NCBI GenBank assembly: GCA_004560305.1
Contig: SFVI01000003.1
Coordinates: 46,769-110,768, forward strand
Direction: 5' to 3'
Source of the DNA: a bacterium
GTDB lineage: Bacteria > Bacillota > Clostridia > Oscillospirales > Oscillospiraceae
DNA: 64,000 nucleotides
A program made the translations under genes and the position numbers. The stretch's first letter is position 1. Each line of letters begins with the position of its first letter. The notes beneath the pieces are model-generated. The model was not told the origin of the DNA. It was given only the letters and a program-made list of their open reading frames with translations, and ran no database searches. Positions 34,001 to 42,763 of the stretch are shown here, one piece after another.

Positions 34001-35550
34001 AAATGCATAAGAACATAAGCTCCATACGATCTGTTTCTGATAGAGCACTGGCTTTTTTTGTCGCCCTGATCGTGTTTCTAACCGTGTTATCCACGCTGGA
34101 TAACGACTGCATGTGGGGCGATGACTTTGCCGCATATATCAGTGAGGGCATTGCAATTGCGGAAGGGCGTTTTGGCCAGCAGGTGGCGATGAATTCTTTC
34201 ATGCATCCTTCCCCCCTGCCAAAAGAAGCGGTAGGAAACGAGCTGGTATATGTATGGGGTTATCCCCTGATACTGGCGATGGTGTACAAGCTTGTGGGCT
34301 TTGACACGGTGGGATTTCAAAGTGTAATCTTCTATAAATTGCCCTCCCTGGTGGCGCTGAGTCTGATGGCCGCGCTCATGTATCGCTTTTTCCGGCTCAG
34401 ATTCAAGAAAGTCACGGCTTTTATTCTGAGCATTCTTCTCTGCCTGCATACCTTCTATGTCACCGCAGTCAGCAGTATTTACTCTGATATCGTGTTCCTT
34501 CTGCTTAGTTGGCTTTGTTTTTACCTTGCGGAGCGTTTGGTGGGAGCGGACCCGGGCGCACCCAGAAGCATCACCGCCTTTCTGCTGGGCATATGTATGT
34601 GGGCCTGCTGCTCAGTGCGGCTCAACGGCCCTTCCGTCATCGCTGTGGCGGCCTTGATCCAGCTAATCCATCTCATCAAAAACAAGCGTAAGCTGGATCC
34701 GGCTACGGTAGGGCTTCACCTGCTGCCTTACGGCACCCTTATTCTCCTAAGCCTGATTTTCAATTATCTTATCCTTCTGCCGGCAACTTCCAACATGAGT
34801 GACCTCGGCGCGGCTACCTGGGAAATTATTCGGCGAAATATCAAATACTATCTGTTGATTTTTCGGTTCTTTTTCTTCTCTTTCCCGGGGCTACCCTTTC
34901 CGCAAACATTCTGGAGGCCCAGTCTTTTCCTGTTTATTTCCCTGCTGGCTTTGGGACTTCTCCGATCCTTTAAAAAAGAATTCCCCTACATTCTTTATCT
35001 CGCAGGCACAGTTCTGACGCTTCTGCTGCTTCCCTATACGAAGGGGACCAGATATTGCTTCAACATCTTTCCCGTCCTGTTTCTGCTGCTGGGCTACTGT
35101 GGGGAATGGCTTTATTTCCTCATTGCCGGAAGGCTGAAACCCAGCCGCCGGAAGCTTCTGCACATTCTCGGCTTTGCGGCTGTGGTTCTTTTGGTGTTTT
35201 CCGCAGTGGTTGAGAGTTTGTCAAATAACTTTATCTGTGTTCTGCAGGGACAGGATGTGCGTGGTAGTGACAGTTCCACTGCCTATTCCGCCGCCTCCGT
35301 GGAGGCTTATCGATACATTCAGGAAAACACGGCCGGAAACAGTGTGTTTGCCTTTGAGAAGCCAAGGGCACTTTTCCTGAACACCGGGCGGCTAAGCTTT
35401 AATCCGTCCGTAAATAACCACCGTCTTTCAGAAGCCGACTATTATCTTTCCTGCAATTACTTTAGTAAGGCTCAGCCGCCGCTGGACGGTTGCTCTCTTA
35501 GCGTCGTCTGGTCCAATGGGGACTTTACCCTGTTTTCTGTGGATACATGA
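33997..35550 (+). CDS. GT-C type membrane glycosyltransferase-like protein
   Basis: A 517-residue integral membrane protein with about 10-12 helices, resembling the lipid-phosphosugar-dependent GT-C fold. After the first helix comes the acidic motif WGDDFAAYI near residue 41, which is where the catalytic Asp lies in this group, and a second polar loop (VYVWGYPLILAMVY). The C-terminal soluble part (about 415-517) is mixed alpha/beta. It is translated by overlap from the preceding gene. Base composition is visibly more AT-rich than neighbours, which may indicate transfer. Substrate unknown. Confidence 0.72.
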   Translation: MKMHKNISSIRSVSDRALAFFVALIVFLTVLSTLDNDCMWGDDFAAYISEGIAIAEGRFGQQVAMNSFMHPSPLPKEAVGNELVYVWGYPLILAMVYKLVGFDTVGFQSVIFYKLPSLVALSLMAALMYRFFRLRFKKVTAFILSILLCLHTFYVTAVSSIYSDIVFLLLSWLCFYLAERLVGADPGAPRSITAFLLGICMWACCSVRLNGPSVIAVAALIQLIHLIKNKRKLDPATVGLHLLPYGTLILLSLIFNYLILLPATSNMSDLGAATWEIIRRNIKYYLLIFRFFFFSFPGLPFPQTFWRPSLFLFISLLALGLLRSFKKEFPYILYLAGTVLTLLLLPYTKGTRYCFNIFPVLFLLLGYCGEWLYFLIAGRLKPSRRKLLHILGFAAVVLLVFSAVVESLSNNFICVLQGQDVRGSDSSTAYSAASVEAYRYIQENTAGNSVFAFEKPRALFLNTGRLSFNPSVNNHRLSEADYYLSCNYFSKAQPPLDGCSLSVVWSNGDFTLFSVDT

Positions 35551-35630
35551 TTTCTGCTGTCCTTTTCTTTCCATCTGCCGGGAACTCCCCTATCAGAGAT
35601 ATCAAAACTGTTCAAGAAAGGAAAACTACC

Positions 35631-37091
35631 ATGGTTCCAGCCAGTTCCAAAAAATCTTCCCGGGTGTACATTGCTCTGCTCTTTCTTATTTCCGCGCTTT
35701 TCACATTGATTATGGCAAGTTCCAACAGTCCCGCCGCTCCGAACTATTATGGGGCTGATTCTTCCTTTTTCTCGGCGGTTGGGTCAGGGATGCTCCGGGG
35801 CAGACTTCCCTACGTGGATTATTTTGACATGAAAGGCCCCTATCTGTTTTTCATTGAGGCGCTGGGGCATTGGATTGCCGGCACCACCGGCATTTTTATC
35901 CTGGAGGTTTTCAACCTCTTTGCCGCCCTTCTGCTGATTGACGGCTGTGCCCGGCTTCTTTTGGGCAAAGATATTGGTTATATCCCCCGCTTTCTCTGCC
36001 AGCTTCCTCCTCTGTACTTCCTGTGCATCAGTTTTGAGGGAGGTAACTTCACGGAGGAGTGGTCTCTGGTACCGCTGCTGCTATGTCTCAAGCTCTTTAT
36101 CCAATACATTCAATCTGGCTCCGATGAGCATCCCCCCAAGTACGCTTTTGCTTACGGCTGTTGTTTTGCCTTCCTGGCCCTGATCCGCGTTACAAACGCG
36201 GTGCTTATCTGCGCGGTTGTCTTTACGGCCTTGGTGTCCCTGCTTTATCGGAAACAATTCCTCTGCCTTTTTAAAAATGCCGGGGCTTTTATCCTGGGCT
36301 TCATTGCCGCCGCTCTGCCCGCCGTCCTTCTCTGCGCCTATTGGGGCATTCTACAGGAGATGTTGGATTGCGTCTTTGTTTTCGGTTTTCAGTATGGCGT
36401 ACGTGGTTCCGGGCTGCGCTTTAAACGGCTTATGCTGTCTCTGCTGTTTTCTTTCCTGGGGCCGCTTCTTTTCAGTAAAGACACAGACCGCCGCTACACC
36501 CTGTTTATGATCACCAGCCTCTTTGCTAATCTTTATTGTTTCACGCTGGGAAATCTTTACAACCACTATTTCACCCTGCTCATGCCCTATATCGCTCTGA
36601 GCTCCATATGGCTTACAGGCAGTTTTCTCCATTGCGGGGTACAAAAATGGCGGAGAACCGCCGTGTTGTGCGTTGCCACCTTGTGCCTTGCCGCCAATCT
36701 GCTTTGGGCCGTCGAAAGCGTGTGGAACAGTATAGAGTGCATCCTGGAAATTGATAATCTGGACGAGTATTATTCCGCTTCCGAGCTTGGCCAGCTCATC
36801 CCGGAGGAAGACCGGGATTCTGTTTTTGGCTGGGTACGATCCTATAAGTTTTTCGAAATAAACCAGATAGACAACTGGAGCAAATACTGTTCCTGGCAGG
36901 AAAACTATATCAAAATCCGTCCTGAAATCGCCATCGAGCTGGAGGACCGCTTGTCCAGTTTCCCTCCTGAATGGATCGTTTTGAGCAACGGATATCTGCA
37001 AAAATTTGATTTTCTCAAAAACATGCTGGATAGCAGCTACTCTCTCGTTGCCAGCAACGAATACTACCTTCTCTATAATTTGTGCAATTGA
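35631..37091 (+). CDS. GT-C type membrane glycosyltransferase-like protein, second copy
   Basis: A 486-residue relative of the preceding gene with about 10-12 helices. The first extracellular loop has GADSSFFSAVGSGMLRG and YVDYFDMKGPYLFFIEALGH, the Asp and the D-x-K-G-P motif seen in GT39-like enzymes. The C-terminal part (about 375-486) is soluble. The start at 35631 is preferred because AAAGGA lies upstream and a membrane helix follows at once; an ATG at 35547 overlaps the previous stop by 4 nt and would add 28 poorly structured residues. Same AT-rich composition as its neighbour; closed by a strong terminator. Confidence 0.7.
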   Translation: MVPASSKKSSRVYIALLFLISALFTLIMASSNSPAAPNYYGADSSFFSAVGSGMLRGRLPYVDYFDMKGPYLFFIEALGHWIAGTTGIFILEVFNLFAALLLIDGCARLLLGKDIGYIPRFLCQLPPLYFLCISFEGGNFTEEWSLVPLLLCLKLFIQYIQSGSDEHPPKYAFAYGCCFAFLALIRVTNAVLICAVVFTALVSLLYRKQFLCLFKNAGAFILGFIAAALPAVLLCAYWGILQEMLDCVFVFGFQYGVRGSGLRFKRLMLSLLFSFLGPLLFSKDTDRRYTLFMITSLFANLYCFTLGNLYNHYFTLLMPYIALSSIWLTGSFLHCGVQKWRRTAVLCVATLCLAANLLWAVESVWNSIECILEIDNLDEYYSASELGQLIPEEDRDSVFGWVRSYKFFEINQIDNWSKYCSWQENYIKIRPEIAIELEDRLSSFPPEWIVLSNGYLQKFDFLKNMLDSSYSLVASNEYYLLYNLCN

Positions 37092-37127
37092 AAAAAGACC
37101 GCGGGTTTTTAAGCCCGCGGTTTTTTC
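37091..37127. terminator. Bidirectional terminator after the GT-C operon
   Basis: Core ACCGCGGG/CCCGCGGT, 8-nt loop, with A6 and T6 on the two sides; ends 8 bp before the converging NTF2-like gene's stop. Confidence 0.9.
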
Positions 37128-37134
37128 CATCGAT

Positions 37135-37593
37135 TTATTTTTTCTTTTTCCGGGCAAAGACGCTCATATTGATATGCATTGCCGTGTCCCCTTCGGCCCG
37201 GGTGATGAAATCCCGGGACTTAAAGCGCCAGCGGCCCTCCACCTTCTGGAAGGTGTCCAGCTTCCGATCCACCCAGATGATCTGGGGCGGCATCTGCCCG
37301 GTGATGCCCTGCACCACCACGGTGTAGGATTTGGCGGTGGCGCTGAGGCCGTCGGCCGCCACCTCGATGATGGGGTCGATGCACATATGGCTGGTCTTGG
37401 GGGTGCCGTCCTCATAGCGGACGATGGGCTTGAGGGTATTCATATAGCCCTTGGGGTCCTTGTGGTAGGTAAGCTTGCCGGAATAGTAGATATCCGCGTC
37501 CTTCAGCAGCTCGCACAGGCCGTCAAAGTCCCCGGCGTCAATGAGCCAGCAGTAGGAATAAAGCAGCTTTTGAATTTCATAGATATCGTCCAT
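37135..37593 (-). CDS. SnoaL/NTF2-like protein
   Basis: A 152-residue protein of the NTF2-like cone fold (SnoaL_4 type). The N-terminal helix YEIQKLLYSYCWLIDAGDFDGLCELL is the family hallmark, then IYYSGKLTYH, SHMCIDPIIEV and the final strand VEGRWRFKSRDFITR. Members include dehydratases, cyclases and ligand carriers; the Asp of LIDAGD and His of TSHM are possible pocket residues. The tail is Lys-rich. The start at 37593 has AAAGGA 8 nt upstream; an ATG three codons earlier is too near that site. Confidence 0.8.
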   Translation of the reverse strand: MDDIYEIQKLLYSYCWLIDAGDFDGLCELLKDADIYYSGKLTYHKDPKGYMNTLKPIVRYEDGTPKTSHMCIDPIIEVAADGLSATAKSYTVVVQGITGQMPPQIIWVDRKLDTFQKVEGRWRFKSRDFITRAEGDTAMHINMSVFARKKKK

Positions 37594-37612
37594 CAGGTAC
37601 ATCCTTTCACAT

Positions 37613-37642
37613 AAAAACCGCAGGCGGATGCCTGCGGTTTTT
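37613..37642 (-). terminator. Terminator of ireB
   Basis: Perfect 13-bp stem AAAAACCGCAGGC/GCCTGCGGTTTTT with a GGAT loop, 4 bp past the ireB stop. Confidence 0.9.
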
Positions 37643-37646
37643 ATTT

Positions 37647-37889
37647 TTACTTATTGAGGTAGCACTTCAGCAGTTCCTGCAGAAGCTCGTCCCGGTCGAT
37701 ACGGCAGATGAGGGTGCGGGCGTTGTTGTAGTTGGTGATATAGGTCGGGTCCTCGGAAAGGATATAGCCCACGATCTGGTTGATGGGGTTATAGCCTTTT
37801 ACCATGAGGGAGTTATACACGGACGACAAAATCTCTCGCATCTCAGCTTTGTTGTCTACAGCCGCAAATTTTCTGGTTGCATCCTCCAT
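37647..37889 (-). CDS. ireB: IreB family regulatory phosphoprotein (UPF0297)
   Basis: An 80-residue protein with the family core [31 protein letters not shown] (residues about 31-60) and N-terminal Thr that is the target of the Ser/Thr kinase IreK in enterococci. There it lowers cephalosporin resistance. In many Firmicutes it sits beside ruvX; here it is alone with its own promoter and terminator. The start has AGGGGAAAG at a normal distance. Confidence 0.93.
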   Translation of the reverse strand: MEDATRKFAAVDNKAEMREILSSVYNSLMVKGYNPINQIVGYILSEDPTYITNYNNARTLICRIDRDELLQELLKCYLNK

Positions 37890-37922
37890 GACTTTCCCCT
37901 CCTTTTTTTCTCTGTTGAACCT

Positions 37923-37950
37923 ATTATACCAAATTCTGCCGGCAAGTAAA
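37923..37950 (-). promoter_or_regulatory. Promoter of ireB
   Basis: TTTACT (37945-37950), 16-nt spacer, TATAAT (37923-37928) on the minus strand. Confidence 0.6.
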
Positions 37951-38022
37951 GTCGAAACAGCGTGGAAAAAAGTTAAGAATTATTAAATTTTCGCCAAAGC
38001 TGTTGCTTTATTCAGGAACAGC

Positions 38023-40716
38023 TCACCGCATGACAGCGCCGAAGTCTTTCTCCAGGGCGGCCAGCACGGCCTTGACCGTCTCCTCGGCGTGATCGTCGGT
38101 GAGGGTCTGGTCGTCGGAGCGCATGGTCAGGGAGAAGGCCACGGACTTCTTGCCCTGGGCGATATGGTGGCCGGTGTAGACGTCGAAAATGTCGCAGCCC
38201 TTGAGGTACTGTCCGCCGTTTGCCAGGATGCAGTCGCTCAGCTTGCCAACAGGAATTTCGCTGTCACAGACCACAGCGATATCCCGGGTGACAGAGGGGA
38301 ACTTGGGCAGGGGCGCGTACACCGGCACGCCGCCCTTCAGGGCGAACATGGTCTCAAAGCGCAGCTCCGCACAGTACAGCTCCGCGTCCACGCCGTAATT
38401 GGCGGCCACTTCGGGATGGATCTGGCCCAGAACGCCGATTTCGGTTCCGCCGGCGTACACCCTGGCGCAGCGGCCGGGATGGTAGGAGGGGTTGGCCGGT
38501 TCCGCCTCAAAGCTGAGCTTGCCCACAGACAGGTCATTCAGCAGCGCTTCCACCCAGCCCTTCAGACGGAAGAAGTTCATCTCCGGGCCGTAGGCGCCCA
38601 GGGAGACGATTTTGGGCTCATCGGCCATGCCGTCGGGCCGCTTGAGATAGATCTTGCCGATCTCATACAGGGCGGCGGAGCGGTTGCGGTAGTTGTAGTT
38701 GCGGCTGAGGATCTCCAGCATGGAGGGCAGTACGGTGGTGCGCATGATGGAAGTGTCCTCCCCCAGGGGGTTGAGGATGCGCAGGCTGTCCCGCAGGGGG
38801 GAGTCCGCCGGCATGCGGATCTTGTCGTAGTAGCTGGGGCTGATGAAGGAGTAGGTGATGATCTCATCCATACCCAGGCTGCGGCAGGTCTGGCCGATCT
38901 GGCGCTCGCACTGCTGCACCGGGGTGAAGCCGCCGCTGGTGGTGTTGCCGCCGGCAAAGCAGGTGGGGATCTCGTTATAGCCATAGAAGCGGGCCACTTC
39001 CTCGGCAATGTCGGAATAATGCTCCACATCGCCGCGCCAGGAGGGTACATGGATGATGTCCCCTTCCAGGGTGAAGCCCAGCTCCAGCAGAATTCTGCGC
39101 ATGGTGGCCTCGTCAATGTCGGTGCCCAGCAGGGCGTTGATCTTCTCCGGCTCCAGCTTCAGGGTAGTCTCCTGCAGGGCCTTGGGCACCACATCAATGA
39201 CGCCCTCCACCACTTCGCCGCAGCCCAGCAGCTCAATCAGCTCGCAGGCCCGCTCCACGGCCTTGTAGGTGTTCTGCACATCCAGGCCCTTCTCGTAGCG
39301 GGAGGAGGCGTCGGTGCGCATGCCCAGGGCAGTGGCAGTGCGGCGGATGGAGGTACCGTTGAAGTTGGCGCTTTCAAAGAGCACCATGGCGGTGTCGCCC
39401 TCGATCTCGCTGTTGGCGCCGCCCATGACGCCAGCCACGCCAACGGGCTTATCGGTGTCGCAGATGCAGAGCATGGAGGGAGAGAGCTTGCGCTCATTGC
39501 CGTCCAGGGTCTGGATGGTCTCGCCCTCTTTGGCCAGACGGACATGGATCTCCTGATTGTTGACGCAGCTGAAGTCAAAGGCGTGCATGGGCTGGCCGTA
39601 CTCCAGCATGACGTAGTTGGTGATATCCACCACGTTGTTGATGGGGCGCATGCCGGCATTGCGGATGCGCTCCCGCATCCAGGCGGGAGAGGGGGCGATC
39701 TTCACGTTCTTCACCATGCGGGCGGTGTAGCGGGGGCACAGCTCCGGCTCCTCCACCACGATCTTCACCATGTCGGCAATGTTGCCGCCGGCGGTGGCCT
39801 TTACCACCGGCTCGTGGAGCTTCAGCTCCTTGCCGAAGGTGACGGCGGCCTCCCTGGCCAGGCCGATCATGCACAGGCAGTCCGGCCGGTTGGGGGTGAT
39901 TTCAAACTCCACCACATGGTCATCCATGCCCAGCAGCACGGCCACATCGTCGCCGGGCTTGCAGTCCTCATGGATGATGAAGATGCCGTCGGGAATGCAG
40001 TGGGGGAACTCCCGCTGCTCGGCCCGCAGGTCTTCCAGGGTGCAGACGTGATCCTTGCCGGTGTCATAGGCCAGCAGGTCGCCCACATGGATGTTCTGGC
40101 AGTCGGTCTCGGTCTCCACGGCGGCAGCGCCGGTGTTCAGGCTCAGCCTGTACCGGGAATAGTCCACGGTCTCCAGCGCGGTGACCTGGGCGGCCACCAC
40201 CTTGCCGAAGATCTTGTCCCCAGCCTTGATGTCGGCAGAGATGGAGGGCTTGGCCGGGTCGATGGGGTGATAGTCCCCCAGGATGGCGGCAGCCTTGATG
40301 ACGGCATAGGGGAAGTCATGGGTGGTGACGTTCAGCTCCTTCAGGGAGCAGAGCATACCGTTGGAGGGCACGCCACGCAGCTTGCCCTTGGTGATCTTCA
40401 CGCCGCCGGGCAGCAGGGAGTTGTGCAGGGCGGCAGGCACCAGGTCGCCCACATGGACGTTCCAGGCCCCGGTGCAGATCTGTACCGGCTCGCTCTCGCC
40501 GATGTCAATCTGGCAGACCAGCATATGGTCGGAATTGGGGTGCTTCTCCAGGGCCACGATGCGGCCCACCTTCACGTTATGGATGTTCTGGCTCAGATCC
40601 TCGGTGACCTCCACCTTGGAGCCGGAGATGGTCATGGCCTCGGCGAAGGCCTTGTCGTCATATTCGTTCAGGCTCAGGTCCACAAACTCATTGAGCCATT
40701 TTCTGGAAAGATTCAT
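38023..40716 (-). CDS. pheT: Phenylalanine-tRNA ligase beta subunit, with an extra ~100-residue segment
   Basis: An 897-residue subunit that binds tRNA-Phe and edits mischarged tyrosine. Order: N-terminal region, EMAP-like OB fold (about 40-130; GRIVALEKHPNSDHMLVCQID, GKLRGVPSNGMLCS), B3/B4 editing domain (about 245-480; EFEITPNRPDCL, MRPINNVVDITNYVMLEYGQPMHAFD), B5, core domain, and the C-terminal ferredoxin-like anticodon domain (PKFPSVTRDIAVV). Usual length is about 800. The excess is a segment at about 137-241, between CSLKELN and the expected DGIFII, that looks like a second partial OB-fold module. It follows pheS by 15 bp. Confidence 0.95.
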   Translation of the reverse strand: MNLSRKWLNEFVDLSLNEYDDKAFAEAMTISGSKVEVTEDLSQNIHNVKVGRIVALEKHPNSDHMLVCQIDIGESEPVQICTGAWNVHVGDLVPAALHNSLLPGGVKITKGKLRGVPSNGMLCSLKELNVTTHDFPYAVIKAAAILGDYHPIDPAKPSISADIKAGDKIFGKVVAAQVTALETVDYSRYRLSLNTGAAAVETETDCQNIHVGDLLAYDTGKDHVCTLEDLRAEQREFPHCIPDGIFIIHEDCKPGDDVAVLLGMDDHVVEFEITPNRPDCLCMIGLAREAAVTFGKELKLHEPVVKATAGGNIADMVKIVVEEPELCPRYTARMVKNVKIAPSPAWMRERIRNAGMRPINNVVDITNYVMLEYGQPMHAFDFSCVNNQEIHVRLAKEGETIQTLDGNERKLSPSMLCICDTDKPVGVAGVMGGANSEIEGDTAMVLFESANFNGTSIRRTATALGMRTDASSRYEKGLDVQNTYKAVERACELIELLGCGEVVEGVIDVVPKALQETTLKLEPEKINALLGTDIDEATMRRILLELGFTLEGDIIHVPSWRGDVEHYSDIAEEVARFYGYNEIPTCFAGGNTTSGGFTPVQQCERQIGQTCRSLGMDEIITYSFISPSYYDKIRMPADSPLRDSLRILNPLGEDTSIMRTTVLPSMLEILSRNYNYRNRSAALYEIGKIYLKRPDGMADEPKIVSLGAYGPEMNFFRLKGWVEALLNDLSVGKLSFEAEPANPSYHPGRCARVYAGGTEIGVLGQIHPEVAANYGVDAELYCAELRFETMFALKGGVPVYAPLPKFPSVTRDIAVVCDSEIPVGKLSDCILANGGQYLKGCDIFDVYTGHHIAQGKKSVAFSLTMRSDDQTLTDDHAEETVKAVLAALEKDFGAVMR

Positions 40717-40731
40717 GTTGCATTGCCCTCC

Positions 40732-41757
40732 TTAAAACTGCTCCAGGAAGCGGATGTCGTTCTCGAAGATCAGGCGCAGGTCGTTGATCTTGTACTCGCC
40801 CATGGCCAGGCGCTCCAGGCCCATACCGAAGGCCCAGCCGGAATACACATCCGGGTCGATGCCGCAGCCGGAGAGCACCTTGGGGTGCACCATGCCGGCG
40901 CCCAGCACCTCGATCCAGCCCTCGCCCTTGCAGGTGGGGCAGCCCTTGCCGCCGCACTTATGGCACTGAATGTCCATCTCACAGCTGGGCTCGGTAAAGG
41001 GGAAGTGATGGGGACGGAAGCGGGTGACGGTGCCCTCGCCGTAGATCTTCTCCACCACCAGGTTCAGCGTGGCCTTCAGGTCGGCCATGGTGATGCCCTT
41101 GTCGATGACCATGCCCTCGATCTGGTGGAACATGGGGGAATGGGTGGCATCCACCTCGTCCTTCCGGTAGACCCGGCCGGGGGCGATCATGCGGATGGGC
41201 AGGCTCTTCTGCTCCATGGCGTGGACCTGCATGGGAGAGGTCTGGGTACGAAGAAGAATCTTGCCGTCCTCGCTGAAATAGAAGGTGTCGGTCCAGTCCC
41301 GGGAGGGGTGACCCTCGTCGATGTTCAGCTTGGTAAAGTTATACTCCGCCAGCTCCACCTCCGGCCCGTCCACGATCTCAAAGCCCATGCCCACAAAAAT
41401 GTCCTTGATCTGGTCCAATACGTTGTACATGGGGTGCTTGTGGCCCAGGTGCACCGGCTCGCCGGGCAGGGTCACGTCCAGGGCCTCACTTTTCAGCTTC
41501 TGCTCCATCATGGCGGAGGACAGCTCGCCCTTGCGCTTTTCAATGGCGGCCTCAATGTCGCTTCTCAGCTGGTTTGCCAGCTGGCCCATGGCCGGCCGCT
41601 CCTCGGCGGAAAGGCCGCCCATCTGGCGGAGGATGGCAGTCAGCTCACCCTTTTTGCCCAGGTACTTCACCCGCAGCGCTTCCAGCTGTTCCGCATTCTC
41701 GCAGTCCAGAATGGCCTGGATGGAAGACGCTCTCAATGCCTGCATCTGTTCTTTCAT
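40732..41757 (-). CDS. pheS: Phenylalanine-tRNA ligase alpha subunit
   Basis: The 341-residue catalytic subunit that charges tRNA-Phe. A coiled-coil N-terminus (1-90) is followed by class II motif 2 at LLRTQTSPMQVHAM and RMIAPGRVYRKDEVDATHSPMFHQIEG, FRPHHFPFTEPSCEMD, and motif 3 GWAFGMGLERLAMGEYKI. A CHKCGGKGCPTCKGEGW insertion of four Cys occurs near residue 265, a possible small zinc knuckle that is commonly seen in clostridial PheS. AGGAG precedes the start. It is transcribed through a Phe T-box. Confidence 0.97.
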   Translation of the reverse strand: MKEQMQALRASSIQAILDCENAEQLEALRVKYLGKKGELTAILRQMGGLSAEERPAMGQLANQLRSDIEAAIEKRKGELSSAMMEQKLKSEALDVTLPGEPVHLGHKHPMYNVLDQIKDIFVGMGFEIVDGPEVELAEYNFTKLNIDEGHPSRDWTDTFYFSEDGKILLRTQTSPMQVHAMEQKSLPIRMIAPGRVYRKDEVDATHSPMFHQIEGMVIDKGITMADLKATLNLVVEKIYGEGTVTRFRPHHFPFTEPSCEMDIQCHKCGGKGCPTCKGEGWIEVLGAGMVHPKVLSGCGIDPDVYSGWAFGMGLERLAMGEYKINDLRLIFENDIRFLEQF

Positions 41758-41772
41758 GTCTCATTCTCCTGT

Positions 41773-42011
41773 AAAAAAATAAGCTCCCGTCTCTGAATCC
41801 TCAGGGACGAAAGCAAAACTTCCGTGGTACCACCCACATTCGGCACCGCTAAAGCGCTGCCGCACTCTCGGCGCTTAACGCGCGCCATACGCCGGGGATT
41901 GGCCGGTGCTCCCGGGCGAACCAAGCGACATTACCCCAGAGGGCTTACAGCCGGTGACCCTCATTCTCTGGTGGGCAAAAAACTCGCTATTTTCCCGTTC
42001 ACAGCAATAAC
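41773..42011 (-). ncRNA. T-box leader (Phe) of pheS-pheT
   Basis: Read on the minus strand. The leader carries the T-box consensus GGGTGGTACCACGG (about 41822-41835). A stem I is formed around AGCGA/TCGCT and CGGG/CCCG, with the specifier UUC (Phe) in the 3' side of its internal loop. A terminator stem CGTCCCTGA/TCAGAGACG lies at 41788-41809, then T7. Uncharged tRNA-Phe would read UUC, pair its acceptor end with the T-box bulge and switch to the antiterminator, raising pheST when phenylalanine is short. Helix boundaries are by eye. Confidence 0.9.
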
Positions 42012-42017
42012 TCATTC

Positions 42018-42046
42018 AATGTAACACAGTTGCTTATTTTTTTCAA
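42018..42046 (-). promoter_or_regulatory. Promoter of the pheST T-box transcript
   Basis: TTGAAA (42041-42046), 17-nt spacer, TACATT (42018-42023) on the minus strand, placing the start near 42011. Confidence 0.75.
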
Positions 42047-42053
42047 GAGGAAT

Positions 42054-42082
42054 TTGACTATTTCCCGTTCAGTGATTATAAT
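42054..42082 (+). promoter_or_regulatory. Promoter of the lipoprotein-alr pair
   Basis: TTGACT (42054-42059), 17-nt spacer, TATAAT (42077-42082). It is back to back with the pheST promoter, with only 7 bp between the -35 boxes. Confidence 0.82.
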
Positions 42083-42170
42083 AGCTGCAAGGCAGCGATT
42101 TGCACTGCGGCACAGTCATGATCGCCAGGGACAAAGCATAGATTCAAGCAGAATGTTTTCGGAGGAGACT

Positions 42171-42758
42171 ATGAAAAAATTTTGCCTGAGTTTGACCTTA
42201 TGTCTGTGCCTTTTGATAAGCGGCTGCGGCGGGCGGGAGTTTGCCAAAGCCAGAGAGGACCTGGCAGCACGGCTGGATGAGGCGGAGTGTCTCAGCTTCA
42301 CCGCCAACATCCGGGCCGAGTATGAAAACAAGACCGCCCGCTTCACCCTCAGCTATTATGAGGACGGCGAGGGCGGCAGGGTGACGGTGCTGGCCCCCCA
42401 GCTGATCGCCGGGGTCACTGCCCGGATTCAGCCCGGCAGCACCAGTCTGGAATATGACGGGGTATGCCTGGGCACCGGGGAGCTGGACGGTTTTGGTCTG
42501 TCCCCCATGTCCTCCCTGCCCATGCTGGTGCAGGCGCTGAAGGACGGCGATGTGAACGCCGGCTGGAGCGAGGGCGGCTGCACCGTGCTGGAGTTGCAGA
42601 GCACCGATGAGCTGGTCTGCACTGTGTGGTTCGCGCCGGAGGACATGACGCCCCGGCAGGCGGAGCTTCGCAGCGACGGCCGGGTGAAGGTCTTTGCGGA
42701 GATCAGTGACTGGCAGGAGGGCATTGCCCCCGCTGCCCCGGATGAAACAATGGAGTAA
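42171..42758 (+). CDS. Predicted lipoprotein, germination/LolA-like shape, unknown function
   Basis: A 195-residue lipoprotein: signal peptide KKFCLSLTLCLCLLISGC with the lipobox Cys near 19, then an amphipathic helix (REFAKAREDLAARLDEAE) and beta strands (FTANIRAEYENKTARFTLSYYED, GVTARIQPGSTSLEYDGVCLGTG). The helix followed by antiparallel strands resembles LolA-type lipid-carrier folds, but no family was recognised. The start has GGAGGAG 5 nt upstream. alr begins 5 bp after its stop, so the two are co-transcribed. Confidence 0.8.
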   Translation: MKKFCLSLTLCLCLLISGCGGREFAKAREDLAARLDEAECLSFTANIRAEYENKTARFTLSYYEDGEGGRVTVLAPQLIAGVTARIQPGSTSLEYDGVCLGTGELDGFGLSPMSSLPMLVQALKDGDVNAGWSEGGCTVLELQSTDELVCTVWFAPEDMTPRQAELRSDGRVKVFAEISDWQEGIAPAAPDETME

Positions 42759-42763
42759 AAAAC

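Noticed and set aside
37998..38023. Terminator after pheT
   Set aside because: AGCTGTT/AACAGCT is only 7 bp, touches the stop codon and has no U-run.
38089..41796. Very long open frame (over 1200 codons) on the plus strand opposite pheS-pheT
   Set aside because: It is the antisense shadow of two certain genes. The translation is rich in His, Gly, Leu and Val with no domain, a usual artefact in GC-rich DNA.
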